The translations under genes were made by a program, and so were the position numbers. Shown piece after piece: positions 18,601 through 29,074 of a stretch of 64,000 nucleotides of DNA (its first letter is position 1; each line of letters opens with the position of its first letter). The DNA is taken from NCBI RefSeq assembly GCF_028369065.1, contig NZ_JAQNDA010000011.1, forward strand, positions 62,001 to 126,000. The letters run 5' to 3'. The stretch comes from Marinobacter sp. SS21 (GTDB lineage: Bacteria > Pseudomonadota > Gammaproteobacteria > Pseudomonadales > Oleiphilaceae). The notes under the pieces are model-generated. The model made no database searches and had not been told where the DNA came from. It saw nothing but the letters and a program-made list of their open reading frames with translations.

Positions 18601-21198
18601 ATGGCCAACGGTGAGCCCAAAGCCAGCGACAGCAGGGACCATGCTAGCGTCGATCAGTTTTTGCAGACCGAGTCCGGGGGACGGGCGGCAACCGGTCCTG
18701 CGGCGACCATTCTCTTTGTCGTGCCGCTTTGCTGGTCGCTTTTTCAGCTTTGGATCGCATCTCCGCTGCCCTATATCTTCGAGTTCGGTATTCTAAATTC
18801 CACCGAGGCTCGTTCGATCCATCTGGCATTCGCCACCTTCCTGGCGTTTACGGCCTTTCCCATGATCAAGGGAAAGCACGTTGACCATGTCCCGATCTAC
18901 GATTGGGTGCTGGCCCTGGCGGCCTCCTTTGCCGCGGCCTATCTCTTTGTCTTTTACGAACAATTATCAACCCGGCCTGGTGCGCCAATCCTGCAGGATA
19001 TGATCGTGGCCCTGGGTGGGCTGGTCTTGTTGCTGGAAGCGACACGACGTGCGCTGGGGTTGCCGCTGACGATCGTGGCGACCGTGTTCATCGTCTATTC
19101 CCTGGCAGGCCCCTATATGCCGGAAGTGATTTCCCATAAAGGGGCCAGCCTTGAAAAACTGGCGGCCCATCAATGGCTGGGCACCGAGGGGGTGTTCGGG
19201 GTGGCCCTTGGTGTATCCACCAGCTTTGTGTTCCTGTTTGTACTGTTTGGGGCCCTGCTGGAGCGCGCCGGGGCCGGTAACTATTTCATCAAGGTTGCCT
19301 ATGCGTTGCTTGGGCACATGAAAGGCGGCCCAGCCAAGGCCGCGGTGGTTTCCAGCGGGCTCAGTGGCGTGATTTCAGGTTCATCCATCGCCAATGTGGT
19401 GACCACCGGTACCTTCACCATACCGCTGATGAAGCGGGTCGGCTTTCCGGCCACCAAGGCGGGGGCGGTGGAAGTCGCCGCATCCACCAATGGTCAGCTC
19501 ACCCCGCCGATCATGGGGGCGGCGGCGTTCTTGATGGTTGAGTATGTGGGCATTTCCTACCTGGAGGTGATCAAGCACGCCATCCTGCCGGCACTCATTT
19601 CCTACGTCGCGCTGATCTACATCGTGCATCTGGAGGCCTGTAAGCTGAAAATGCACGGCATCGAACGCCTGGACCGGCCGACCCTGGCCCAGCGCATGCT
19701 CAACTGGGTTGTGCTGTTGCTGGGGCTGTGCATCCTCACCTTTGCCGTGTATTACGGGATAGGCTGGAGCAAGGAGCTGCTGGGAGCGGCCGCGGTCTGG
19801 GTGCTGGCGCCCATTGTGCTGGCGGTGTACGTCGGCTTGGTGGCCTACGCCACCCGCTTCCCGGAGTTGGAGGAAGACGATCCCGAGGCGGCGTTGGCGG
19901 AACTGCCGCCGGTGGGTTCTACGGTAAAGACCGGGCTGTACTACCTGTTGCCGGTAGTGGTGTTGGTCTGGTGTTTGACGGTTGAACGCTTCTCGCCCCA
20001 GTTGTCCGCGTTCTGGGCAACGGTGTTCATGATATTCATCGTGATCACCCAGCGACCCTTGAAGGCATTTTTCCATAGGAACGTCCCGGTCTTTGAGGCT
20101 TGCAGGCACGGTTTCAGTGACCTGGTTCATTCGCTGGCAGCGGGCGCCAGAAATATGGTGGGCATTGGTGTGGCGACGGCGACGGCTGGCATTGTCGTGG
20201 GCACGGTGACGCTGACCGGCATCGGGCTGGTGATGACCCAGTTCGTCGAGTTCATATCCGGTGGCAACCTGTTGCTGATGCTGATCTTCACCGCCATCAT
20301 CAGCCTGATCCTGGGCATGGGGCTGCCGACCACGGCGAACTACATTGTGGTCTCTACCTTGATGGCGCCGGTCATTGTCACACTGGGAGCGCAGAATGGT
20401 CTGATTGTGCCATTGATCGCCGTACACCTGTTTGTGTTCTACTTCGGCATTCTCGCGGACGATACGCCGCCCGTCGGGCTGGCGGCTTATGCCGCAGCGG
20501 CGATATCCGGGGGCGACCCCATACGTACCGGTATCCAGGGTTTTACCTACGATATCCGCACCGCCATCCTGCCGTTTATGTTCATTTTCAACAACCAATT
20601 GCTGCTGATCGGGCTGTCGGGCTGGTTTGATCTGCTGGTGACGGTGTTCAGCGCTGTGACGGCGATGCTGGTGTTTTCGGCGGCCACCCAGGGCTACTGG
20701 TTCACCCGCAGCCGTAAATGGGAATCGGCCCTGTTGTTGCTGATTACCTTCACGCTGTTCCGGCCAGGGTTCTGGTGGGACATGATTTATCCGCCCACCG
20801 AAAACCGGCCGGGCACCGAGATTATGCGCCATGTGGAACAGGTGGCGGTCGATGACAGTCTCCTGATTCAGGCCTCAGGGATGTCCCTTGACGGGAGCGA
20901 GGTGTCCACGTTTGTGGAATTGCCATTACCCGAGGGTGAGACGCCGGAGCACCGGTTAATGCAAGCGGGATTGGAGCTGCGGCAGGATGGCGATCGCATG
21001 GTGGTTGACTTTGTCGGGTTCGGTAGCGTGGCGGAGGATGCCGGCATTTACTTTGACTGGACCGTCGACGCGGTTCAGATTCAGCTGGAACGTCCACCCA
21101 AGGAGTTGATGATTATCCCGGCCCTGCTGTTGCTGGTGGTCGTGGCATTTGGCCAACTCCGCCGCCGGGAACGGGAGCAGGGCGGAGCGACCGCTTGA
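18601..21198 (+). CDS. Fused TRAP transporter permease (DctQ-DctM, DUF3394 tail)
   Basis: This 865-residue inner-membrane permease joins the small DctQ-like and large DctM-like subunits, as is normal for TAXI-type TRAP systems. The DctM part has VVSSGLSGVISGSSIANVV, TNGQLTPPIMGAAAF and LGMGLPTTANYIVVSTL. After the last helices a non-membrane C-terminal part (about 715-840), with one further helix near 840-858, fits DUF3394. It uses a sodium or proton gradient to import what the binding protein delivers. AGGAT lies before the ATG. Confidence 0.93.
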   Translation: MANGEPKASDSRDHASVDQFLQTESGGRAATGPAATILFVVPLCWSLFQLWIASPLPYIFEFGILNSTEARSIHLAFATFLAFTAFPMIKGKHVDHVPIYDWVLALAASFAAAYLFVFYEQLSTRPGAPILQDMIVALGGLVLLLEATRRALGLPLTIVATVFIVYSLAGPYMPEVISHKGASLEKLAAHQWLGTEGVFGVALGVSTSFVFLFVLFGALLERAGAGNYFIKVAYALLGHMKGGPAKAAVVSSGLSGVISGSSIANVVTTGTFTIPLMKRVGFPATKAGAVEVAASTNGQLTPPIMGAAAFLMVEYVGISYLEVIKHAILPALISYVALIYIVHLEACKLKMHGIERLDRPTLAQRMLNWVVLLLGLCILTFAVYYGIGWSKELLGAAAVWVLAPIVLAVYVGLVAYATRFPELEEDDPEAALAELPPVGSTVKTGLYYLLPVVVLVWCLTVERFSPQLSAFWATVFMIFIVITQRPLKAFFHRNVPVFEACRHGFSDLVHSLAAGARNMVGIGVATATAGIVVGTVTLTGIGLVMTQFVEFISGGNLLLMLIFTAIISLILGMGLPTTANYIVVSTLMAPVIVTLGAQNGLIVPLIAVHLFVFYFGILADDTPPVGLAAYAAAAISGGDPIRTGIQGFTYDIRTAILPFMFIFNNQLLLIGLSGWFDLLVTVFSAVTAMLVFSAATQGYWFTRSRKWESALLLLITFTLFRPGFWWDMIYPPTENRPGTEIMRHVEQVAVDDSLLIQASGMSLDGSEVSTFVELPLPEGETPEHRLMQAGLELRQDGDRMVVDFVGFGSVAEDAGIYFDWTVDAVQIQLERPPKELMIIPALLLLVVVAFGQLRRREREQGGATA

Positions 21199-21219
21199 TC
21201 GGTTTCGGTTTGCAGCCGG

Positions 21220-21244
21220 GCTCCGCTGCACGGGGAGCTTTTTT
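21220..21244 (+). terminator. Probable terminator after the TRAP operon
   Basis: GCTCC (21220-21224) pairs with GGAGC (21234-21238), followed by six T at 21239-21244. The short stem makes it moderate. Confidence 0.6.
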
Positions 21245-21470
21245 GTACCGACGCGGTCCCGCCAAGGCTCGTTCAGGAAGGCGCTGGGTACTGCGCAAGG
21301 CCTCTCCTGGCTGCCGCACCGCTGTGAATGTGGTCGCAGTTCCGCTGATTTGCATGACACCGCTGTTGACGCCCTGTTAAAATCCCGAGCCGAACCGGAC
21401 CGCGTCTTGTATCGCGGCGTACCGATAACATGTGGTCTTTCGTAGGGATCACCGCTGACTGGAGTCAACC

Positions 21471-23384
21471 ATGCCCGTAGTAACCCTGCCTGATGGCAGC
21501 CACCGCAGTTTTGCGGAGCCTGTATCCGTTCACGACGTCGCCGCCGATATCGGTGCCGGCTTGGCCAAAGCGGCCCTGGCCGGGCGTGTCAACGGCAAGC
21601 TGGTGGATACCAGCTACCGTATCGAGGATGATTCAGAGCTGGCAATCATTACCGAGCGCGACGAAGACGGCGTAGACATCATCCGCCATTCCACCGCGCA
21701 TCTATTGGCCATGGCCGTCAAGGAGCTGTTTCCTGCCGCTCAGGTAACCATCGGGCCAGTGGTCGATAACGGGTTCTACTACGACTTCAGGTTCGAGCGC
21801 CCGTTTACCAACGAAGATTTGGCGCGCATCGAAAAGCGGATGGACGAGCTCGCCAAGCAGGATATTCTGGTGTCCCGCTCGGTGTTATCACGGGATGAGG
21901 CCATCAAGCTCTTCGACGAAATGGGCGAGGAGTACAAGGTTCGCATCATCGAAGATATTCCCGGAGAGGAAGATCTGTCCTTCTACCGTCAGGGCGATTT
22001 TATTGACCTGTGCCGAGGCCCGCACGTGCCCAGCACCGGCAAGCTAAAGGCGTTCAAGCTGACCAAGGTGGCCGGGGCCTACTGGCGCGGCGACACCAAC
22101 AACGAGCAGCTGCAGCGGGTCTATGGCACCGCCTGGGGTAACAAGAAGGAGCTCAAGGCCTATCTGCACCGTTTGGAAGAGGCCGAAAAGCGGGACCATC
22201 GCAAGATCGGCAAGAAGCTCGACCTGTTCCACATGCAGGAAGAAGCGCCGGGCATGGTGTTCTGGCACCCCAACGGCTGGACCGTCTACCAGCAGATTGA
22301 GCAGTACATGCGCGACAAGTTGCGCAATCACGGTTACCAGGAAATCAAGACACCACAGGTGGTTTCCAGGAGCTTGTGGGAAAAATCCGGTCATTGGGAC
22401 AAGTTCCACGACGATATGTTCACTACGGAGTCGGAGAAACACGACTTCGCCATCAAGCCGATGAACTGTCCCTGTCACATTCAGGTGTTCAATCAGGGCC
22501 TGAAAAGCTACAAGGACTTGCCGTTGCGGTTGGCGGAATTCGGCTCCTGTCACCGCAATGAGGCCTCCGGGGCGCTGCACGGCATCATGCGAGTGCGCGG
22601 GTTTACCCAGGATGATGCCCACATCTTCTGCGAAGAGAACGCGATCCAGCAGGAAGTGTCCCGCTTTATCGATTTGCTGCACGAAGTCTACAAGGACTTT
22701 GGCTTTGAACAGATTCTCTACAAATTGTCGACCCGTCCGGAAAAGCGGGTCGGATCGGATGAGGTCTGGGACAAGGCCGAGGCGGCGCTGGAAGAGGCGC
22801 TCAACCGTGAGGGTGTTGACTGGGAACTGTTGCCCGGAGAAGGGGCGTTCTACGGACCCAAGATCGAGTTCTCGCTGCAAGACTGTATTGGCCGGGTTTG
22901 GCAGTGCGGCACCATTCAGGTGGATTTCTCCATGCCGGGCCGCCTGGGGGCTCAGTATGTGGCCGACAACTCAGAGCGTCGCACGCCGGTAATGCTGCAC
23001 CGGGCGGTACTGGGGTCATTCGAGCGGTTCATCGGTATCCTGATCGAGGAGTACGAAGGCGCGTTCCCGACCTGGCTGGCGCCAACCCAGGTGGCGGTGC
23101 TAAATATTACCGATAACCAGGGCAAGTATTGCCGAAATTTGGCAGAAAAATGGCAATCCAAGGGTTATAGGGTTAATGCCGACTTGAGAAACGAGAAGAT
23201 CGGCTTTAAAATCCGCGAGCATACTCTTAACAAGGTTCCCTATCTGGTCGTGGTCGGCGATAAAGAAGTCGAGGCCGGTGCGGTTGCGGTGAGAACCCGC
23301 AAGGGCGAAGACCTGGGTACCATGACGCTGGAGGCGTTTGAGGCTTTGTTGGCTGAAGCCGTTGAACGCAAAGGCAAAATTTAA
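21471..23384 (+). CDS. thrS: Threonyl-tRNA synthetase
   Basis: This class II synthetase charges tRNA-Thr. The 637 residues show an N-terminal TGS domain (about 1-62), the editing domain with the HxxxH motif in [10 protein letters not shown], a catalytic core with the zinc-binding Cys in [10 protein letters not shown] and motif 2 [19 protein letters not shown], and a C-terminal anticodon domain from about 540. The order thrS-infC-rpmI-rplT is the conserved gammaproteobacterial arrangement. No E. coli-style thrS operator was recognised in the 225 nt upstream. Confidence 0.97.
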   Translation: MPVVTLPDGSHRSFAEPVSVHDVAADIGAGLAKAALAGRVNGKLVDTSYRIEDDSELAIITERDEDGVDIIRHSTAHLLAMAVKELFPAAQVTIGPVVDNGFYYDFRFERPFTNEDLARIEKRMDELAKQDILVSRSVLSRDEAIKLFDEMGEEYKVRIIEDIPGEEDLSFYRQGDFIDLCRGPHVPSTGKLKAFKLTKVAGAYWRGDTNNEQLQRVYGTAWGNKKELKAYLHRLEEAEKRDHRKIGKKLDLFHMQEEAPGMVFWHPNGWTVYQQIEQYMRDKLRNHGYQEIKTPQVVSRSLWEKSGHWDKFHDDMFTTESEKHDFAIKPMNCPCHIQVFNQGLKSYKDLPLRLAEFGSCHRNEASGALHGIMRVRGFTQDDAHIFCEENAIQQEVSRFIDLLHEVYKDFGFEQILYKLSTRPEKRVGSDEVWDKAEAALEEALNREGVDWELLPGEGAFYGPKIEFSLQDCIGRVWQCGTIQVDFSMPGRLGAQYVADNSERRTPVMLHRAVLGSFERFIGILIEEYEGAFPTWLAPTQVAVLNITDNQGKYCRNLAEKWQSKGYRVNADLRNEKIGFKIREHTLNKVPYLVVVGDKEVEAGAVAVRTRKGEDLGTMTLEAFEALLAEAVERKGKI

Positions 23385-23398
23385 ACGGAGATCTGATT

Positions 23399-23938
23399 AT
23401 TAAACAGCGAGCGAATCGGGGTGGACGTGCTCCACGAGCACCTATCAACGAGAACATTCAGGCTACCGAGGTTCGGCTGATCGACGCCGAAGGCGAGCAG
23501 GTGGGTATTGTACCGTTTGAGGATGCACTCAAACGGGCCGAAGAAGCGTCTCTTGATCTGGTTCAGGTTACGGATTCCGATCCGATCGTCTGTAAGATAA
23601 TGGACTACGGCAAGAAGGTCTTCGAAGAGAAAAAGGCCAAGGCGGCTGCCAAGAAGAAGCAGAAGCAGACGCAGGTCAAAGAGCTGAAGTTCCGTCCAGG
23701 AACTGAAGAGGGGGATTATCAGGTCAAACTACGCAACCTGATACGTTTCCTTGAAAACGGGGACCGCGGCAAAATCACGATCCGCTTCCGTGGCCGTGAG
23801 ATGGCACACCAGGAAATTGGTATGAAGCTCATGAACCGCATTGAAGCCGATCTTGAGGAGCTGGGCCAGGTAGAACAGCGGCCGAAAATGGAAGGCCGCC
23901 AGATGACCATGGTCGTGGCGCCCCGTAAGAAGAAGTGA
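23399..23938 (+). CDS. infC: Translation initiation factor IF-3, ATT start
   Basis: IF-3 keeps ribosomal subunits apart and proofreads initiation codons. There is no ATG or other usual start at the expected N-terminus. ATT at 23399 (then AAA CAG CGA) gives a 179-residue protein (M)[20 protein letters not shown]..., in line with homologues. GGAG at 23387-23390 lies 8 nt upstream. The preceding ATT at 23396 is an equally possible start one codon longer. The only standard start, GTG 23501, would delete the conserved [14 protein letters not shown] segment. A rare AUU start is the known device for IF-3 autoregulation in E. coli. [20 protein letters not shown] is the signature. The gap to thrS is 14 nt. 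Confidence 0.94.
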   Translation: MKQRANRGGRAPRAPINENIQATEVRLIDAEGEQVGIVPFEDALKRAEEASLDLVQVTDSDPIVCKIMDYGKKVFEEKKAKAAAKKKQKQTQVKELKFRPGTEEGDYQVKLRNLIRFLENGDRGKITIRFRGREMAHQEIGMKLMNRIEADLEELGQVEQRPKMEGRQMTMVVAPRKKK

Positions 23939-23956
23939 TTCTGGACAGCATGATCT

Positions 23957-23978
23957 ATCCCCTGCTGATGCGGGGGAT
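23957..23978 (+). promoter_or_regulatory. Hairpin between infC and rpmI
   Basis: A 9-bp stem (ATCCCCTGC / GCGGGGGAT, one G-T pair) with a TGAT loop lies 18 nt after infC. No proper T-run follows, so it is not a normal terminator. In E. coli, L20 represses rpmI-rplT translation by binding leader RNA in this region, so this may be part of such a site. Confidence 0.4.
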
Positions 23979-24031
23979 TTGTCGTTCAGAACCACATGCG
24001 TTTTTAAAAAATAGAATGCGGAGTTTTAGAA

Positions 24032-24223
24032 ATGCCTAAGATGAAAACCAAGAGCGGGGCCGCCAAACGGTTCAAGAAAACCGCGAACGGCTTCAAGCAT
24101 AAGCAATCCTTCACCAGTCACATCCTGACCAAAAAGAGTCCCAAGCGTAAGCGTCAGCTCCGTGGTACCAAGCTGATCGCCAAGTCTGACGTGGCCTCTA
24201 TCAATCGCATGCTCGGTCAGTAA
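24032..24223 (+). CDS. rpmI: 50S ribosomal protein L35
   Basis: 63 residues, very basic, with the family start [20 protein letters not shown] and the conserved [15 protein letters not shown] component of the large subunit. It sits between infC and rplT as usual, 31 nt before rplT. GGAG lies upstream of the ATG. Confidence 0.98.
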   Translation: MPKMKTKSGAAKRFKKTANGFKHKQSFTSHILTKKSPKRKRQLRGTKLIAKSDVASINRMLGQ

Positions 24224-24254
24224 GCGTTTAACTGGATAACAGAAGGATTAAAAT

Positions 24255-24608
24255 ATGCCTCGCGTAAAACGTGGCGTGGTTGCACGTCGTCGTCATAAGA
24301 AGATTCTGAATCAGGCCAAGGGTTACTACGGCGCTCGTAGCCGTGTATTCCGTGTTGCCAAGCAGGCGGTTATCAAAGCGGGTCAGTACGCTTACCGTGA
24401 CCGTCGCAACCGCAAACGTCAGTTCCGCGCACTGTGGATCGCCCGTATCAATGCTGGCGCCCGTGCCAATGGTCTGTCCTACAGCCGCCTGATTGCTGGC
24501 CTGAAGAAGGCGAATGTAGAAATCGATCGTAAGGTTCTGGCTGATCTGGCCATGAACGAGCAGCAAGCATTCGCGGCTGTTGTTGAGAAGGCAAAAGCGT
24601 CTCTGTGA
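24255..24608 (+). CDS. rplT: 50S ribosomal protein L20
   Basis: 117 residues with the L20 landmarks [38 protein letters not shown] and [20 protein letters not shown]. It is essential for early 50S assembly and is the known translational repressor of its own operon in E. coli. AGAAGG precedes the ATG. It is the last gene before a very strong terminator. Confidence 0.98.
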   Translation: MPRVKRGVVARRRHKKILNQAKGYYGARSRVFRVAKQAVIKAGQYAYRDRRNRKRQFRALWIARINAGARANGLSYSRLIAGLKKANVEIDRKVLADLAMNEQQAFAAVVEKAKASL

Positions 24609-24666
24609 TCGCTTAGCTCTTTCATCGATTGATGATCGATTGTGGTGCCCTTCGGAGCACCCGATG

Positions 24667-25792
<1,126 letters not shown>

Positions 25793-25850
25793 CAGCACTC
25801 CTGGGTATTGAATTACTTCCGCATACCGGATTCAGAACAAGGCAGACACC

Positions 25851-28223
25851 ATGAAATTTAGTGAACAGTGGCTACGCGAATGGGTTAACCCCGACATCGA
25901 CACCCAGGCTCTGGTGGATCAGATCACCATGGCGGGGCTTGAAGTGGACGGCTTTGAAATGGTGGCTGGGTCATTCTCCGGCGTCATCGTGGGTGAGGTC
26001 ACCAATGTGGTTCCCCACCCGGACGCCGACAAGCTGCGTGTCTGTCAGGTGGCTGGCGGCGAAGAAGTGGTTCAGGTGGTGTGTGGCGCGCCTAACGTGC
26101 GCGAGGGGCTGAAGGTGCCATTTGCGGTGGTCGGCGCGGTGCTGCCCGGGAATTTCAAGATCAAGAAGGCCAAACTGCGTGGGCAACCCTCGCAGGGCAT
26201 GTTGTGCTCAGAATCCGAGTTGGGCCTGTCGGACAGCCACGAAGGCCTGATGGAACTGCCCGCGGACGCGACGGTGGGACAGGATCTGCGCACCTACCTG
26301 CAGCTCGACGATGTCACCATTGACGTCGACCTGACACCCAATCGCAGCGATTGCCTCTCCATTCGCGGCATCGCCCGGGAAGTGGGCGTACTGAACAGCC
26401 TCCCGGTCGAAGGGCCGGAAATCGACGCCGTTGCGCCGGTGCACTCGGACCTCATCGATGTCGCTGTGACAGCGCCAGAAGCGTGCCCTCGCTACCTGGC
26501 CCGGATTCTGCGCAACGTGGATCTGAGCGCGCAGACGCCGCTGTGGATGCAAGAAAGGCTGCGTCGGTCCGGGATTCGCTCCATCGATCCGGCGGTGGAC
26601 GTCACCAACTACGTCATGCTTGAGCAGGGGCAGCCGTTGCACGCGTTCGACCGTGAAGAGCTCATTGGCGGCATTGTGGTGCGTCTGGCCGAGAAGGGCG
26701 AAAAGCTGGTCCTTCTGGATGGCCAGGAAGTGGAGCTGACGCCGGATACGCTGGTGATTGCCGACCGCCAGAAGCCGGTGGCCATCGCCGGGGTGATGGG
26801 GGGTGAGCATTCCGGGGTCAGCGAGAACACCCGGGATCTGGTGCTGGAGGCGGCCTATTTTGAGCCCATTGCCCTGGCCGGAAAAGCCCGTCACTACGGT
26901 TTGCATACCGATGCCTCACACCGCTTCGAGCGGGGCGTGGACTGCCAGTTGCCGCGCGAGGCGATGGAGCGGGCAACGCAGCTGCTGATGGACATTGTGG
27001 GTGGCGAGCCGGGTAACATTGTGGAAGTTACCAGTAAATCGAAGCTGCCGTTGGATCGCACGATTGACCTGCGCGAGCAACAGGTGGCGGATGTGCTGGG
27101 CCTTGAAATAGACGGCAACATCGTGGAAGAAATCCTGACCCGTCTGGGGCTGCATATCGACAAGTTGCTCAAGGATGGCTGGCGGGTTCATGTGCCCAGC
27201 TTCCGGCCGGATCTGGCCATTGAAGTGGACCTGATCGAGGAGATCGGGCGTATCTTTGGCTATAACAACCTGCCTGTAACCGAGCCTGTAGGATCGCTGG
27301 GCCTGCGTCCGCAGCCGGAAGCCATCCGTCCGCTCACTACGGTCCAGAACTATTTTGTTGCCCGTGGATACCAGGAGGCAGTGACCTACAGCTTTGTTGA
27401 TCCCAAGGTGCAGGCGCTGCTGGATCCCGAGCATGAAGGCATTCCGCTGGCCAACCCGATTTCCGCCGATCTGTCGGTGATGCGGACGACCTTGTGGAGC
27501 GGACTGGTCAAGACCGTTGCCTACAACCTGAATCGCCAGCAGCCTCGGGTGCGTCTGTTCGAGACCGGTCTGCGCTTTGTCCAGAACGGAGACGTCATCG
27601 ATCAGCAGCCGATGCTGGCAGGCGTTGTGGCTGGGCCCCAGGTGCCCGAGAATTGGGCCAACGGTCGCCGCGACGCTGATTTCTTTGATGTTAAAGGCGA
27701 GCTGGAAAGCCTGTTCCAACTGCTGGGCGTGACTGTTGAGTATGCGCCGGGTATCCATCCGGCGCTGCACCCGGGGCAGACCGCAGAACTCAGAATTGGC
27801 GGCCAGTCGGTCGGCTGGCTGGGCGCCTTACATCCGCAAGTTCAGAAAAAACTTGAACTTAATGGCACGATTCTGATGTTTGAGCTATTCTTGAACTCAA
27901 TCGTTACCGGTTATGTGCCTAATTTCAAAGAAATTTCAAAATTCCCTGAAGTTCGGCGGGATTTGGCTATTATTATCGGCAACGAAACAGCGTTTTCGGA
28001 TGTAGAGCGCGTCGTTAAACAGACGGCGGGCGAGCACCTCACCTCGCTGAGAGCGTTTGACGTTTACGAAGGAGAGAGCCTGGGCGCGGGCAATCGCAGC
28101 CTGGCCCTAAGCCTGTTCTGGCAGCATCCGGAAAGGACCCTTAACGAAGAAGAAGTGCACGCGCTCTTCGACGGTGTGATAGCGGCATTGAAGGAAGAGC
28201 TGGGGGCAACACTGAGGAGTTAA
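25851..28223 (+). CDS. pheT: Phenylalanyl-tRNA synthetase beta subunit
   Basis: 790 residues, the usual length. The N-terminal tRNA-binding (EMAP-like) domain spans about 39-148 (GEVTNVVPHPDADKLRVCQV). It is followed by B3/B4 editing, B5 (around 400-475, PSFRPDLAIEVDLIEEIGRI), the catalytic-like core and a C-terminal ferredoxin-fold anticodon-binding domain (FPEVRRDLAIII). It works with PheS to recognise and proofread tRNA-Phe. ihfA starts 3 nt after the stop. Confidence 0.97.
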   Translation: MKFSEQWLREWVNPDIDTQALVDQITMAGLEVDGFEMVAGSFSGVIVGEVTNVVPHPDADKLRVCQVAGGEEVVQVVCGAPNVREGLKVPFAVVGAVLPGNFKIKKAKLRGQPSQGMLCSESELGLSDSHEGLMELPADATVGQDLRTYLQLDDVTIDVDLTPNRSDCLSIRGIAREVGVLNSLPVEGPEIDAVAPVHSDLIDVAVTAPEACPRYLARILRNVDLSAQTPLWMQERLRRSGIRSIDPAVDVTNYVMLEQGQPLHAFDREELIGGIVVRLAEKGEKLVLLDGQEVELTPDTLVIADRQKPVAIAGVMGGEHSGVSENTRDLVLEAAYFEPIALAGKARHYGLHTDASHRFERGVDCQLPREAMERATQLLMDIVGGEPGNIVEVTSKSKLPLDRTIDLREQQVADVLGLEIDGNIVEEILTRLGLHIDKLLKDGWRVHVPSFRPDLAIEVDLIEEIGRIFGYNNLPVTEPVGSLGLRPQPEAIRPLTTVQNYFVARGYQEAVTYSFVDPKVQALLDPEHEGIPLANPISADLSVMRTTLWSGLVKTVAYNLNRQQPRVRLFETGLRFVQNGDVIDQQPMLAGVVAGPQVPENWANGRRDADFFDVKGELESLFQLLGVTVEYAPGIHPALHPGQTAELRIGGQSVGWLGALHPQVQKKLELNGTILMFELFLNSIVTGYVPNFKEISKFPEVRRDLAIIIGNETAFSDVERVVKQTAGEHLTSLRAFDVYEGESLGAGNRSLALSLFWQHPERTLNEEEVHALFDGVIAALKEELGATLRS

Positions 28224-28226
28224 TGC

Positions 28227-28529
28227 ATGGCGGCTTTGACAAAAGCGGAAATGGCAGAACGATTGTACGAGGAATTAGGGCTCAACAAGCGCGAAGCCAA
28301 GGAAATGGTAGAAGCTTTTTTCGATGAAATCAGAGGCGCTCTCAGCCACAATGAGCAGGTCAAGCTTTCCGGATTCGGCAACTTTGACCTGCGTGACAAA
28401 AAACAGCGACCGGGACGCAATCCCAAGACCGGTGAAGAAATTCCGATCAGTGCGCGGCGTGTGGTGACATTCCGGCCAGGCCAGAAACTGAAGCAGAAAG
28501 TAGAAGCTTATGTTGGAACCCAGTCATAA
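28227..28529 (+). CDS. ihfA: Integration host factor alpha subunit
   Basis: This DNA-bending protein works as a heterodimer with IhfB in transcription (notably sigma-54 promoters), recombination and replication. The 100 residues show [20 protein letters not shown], the [13 protein letters not shown] core and the DNA-contacting beta arm [20 protein letters not shown]. The pheT-ihfA order is conserved in gammaproteobacteria. Its last 20 nt overlap the MerR-type gene. Confidence 0.97.
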   Translation: MAALTKAEMAERLYEELGLNKREAKEMVEAFFDEIRGALSHNEQVKLSGFGNFDLRDKKQRPGRNPKTGEEIPISARRVVTFRPGQKLKQKVEAYVGTQS

Positions 28530-28875
28530 CAACGAATTACCGGCCATACCGGGAAAGCGCTACTTTACCATCGGGGAAGTGGCCGACTTGTGTGCGGTCA
28601 AGGCGCACGTGCTGCGCTACTGGGAGCAAGAATTTCCGCAGCTGTCGCCGGTAAAGCGTCGCGGCAATCGCCGCTATTACCAGCGCTCCGATGTGCTCAC
28701 CATTCGTCAGATCCGCAGCCTGCTGTATGACCAGGGCTACACCATTGGTGGCGCCAAGCAGAAGCTCAGTAGCCATGAGATCAAAGACGACACCTCCCAG
28801 TACAAGCAGCTGATCCGGCAAATGATTACCGAGCTGGAAGAAGTGCTCGAGGTGCTCAGCGCCCCCGTCAAGTGA
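28510..28875 (+). CDS. MerR-family transcriptional regulator
   Basis: 121 residues with a MerR winged-helix domain at about 16-85: [20 protein letters not shown], then [19 protein letters not shown]. The C-terminus is a short helix (about 95-118) without Cys residues for metal sensing. It overlaps ihfA by 20 nt, the arrangement seen in Pseudomonas and relatives, where its targets are not known. A terminator follows. Confidence 0.92.
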   Translation: MLEPSHNNELPAIPGKRYFTIGEVADLCAVKAHVLRYWEQEFPQLSPVKRRGNRRYYQRSDVLTIRQIRSLLYDQGYTIGGAKQKLSSHEIKDDTSQYKQLIRQMITELEEVLEVLSAPVK

Positions 28876-28890
28876 TGCTCGTTTTGCAAA

Positions 28891-28923
28891 AAAAAAACCG
28901 GAGGCGTTGCCTTCGGTTTTTTT
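28891..28923 (+). terminator. Terminator after the pheST-ihfA-merR operon
   Basis: AAAACCGGAGGC pairs with GCCTTCGGTTTT (one mismatch) and seven T follow. The A-run on the left also makes it usable from the other side. Confidence 0.9.
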
Positions 28924-29074
28924 ATATCTGTTCTTTCTTGTCCTGGCTCATCATTTCTATCCTTTGTGCAGAGATGACTTAGGCGATCCGTGTACTAAGG
29001 TGCTGTGGTGTTACTCACCGATTTTTCGGACAATTTGTCTCCTAAAACTTTGAACTGCAGATGAGGTTGAATCC

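Noticed and set aside
19381..20832. Long open frame antisense to the TRAP permease
   Set aside because: The translation is rich in His, Gln and Arg, typical of a shadow frame, and the permease is unambiguous.
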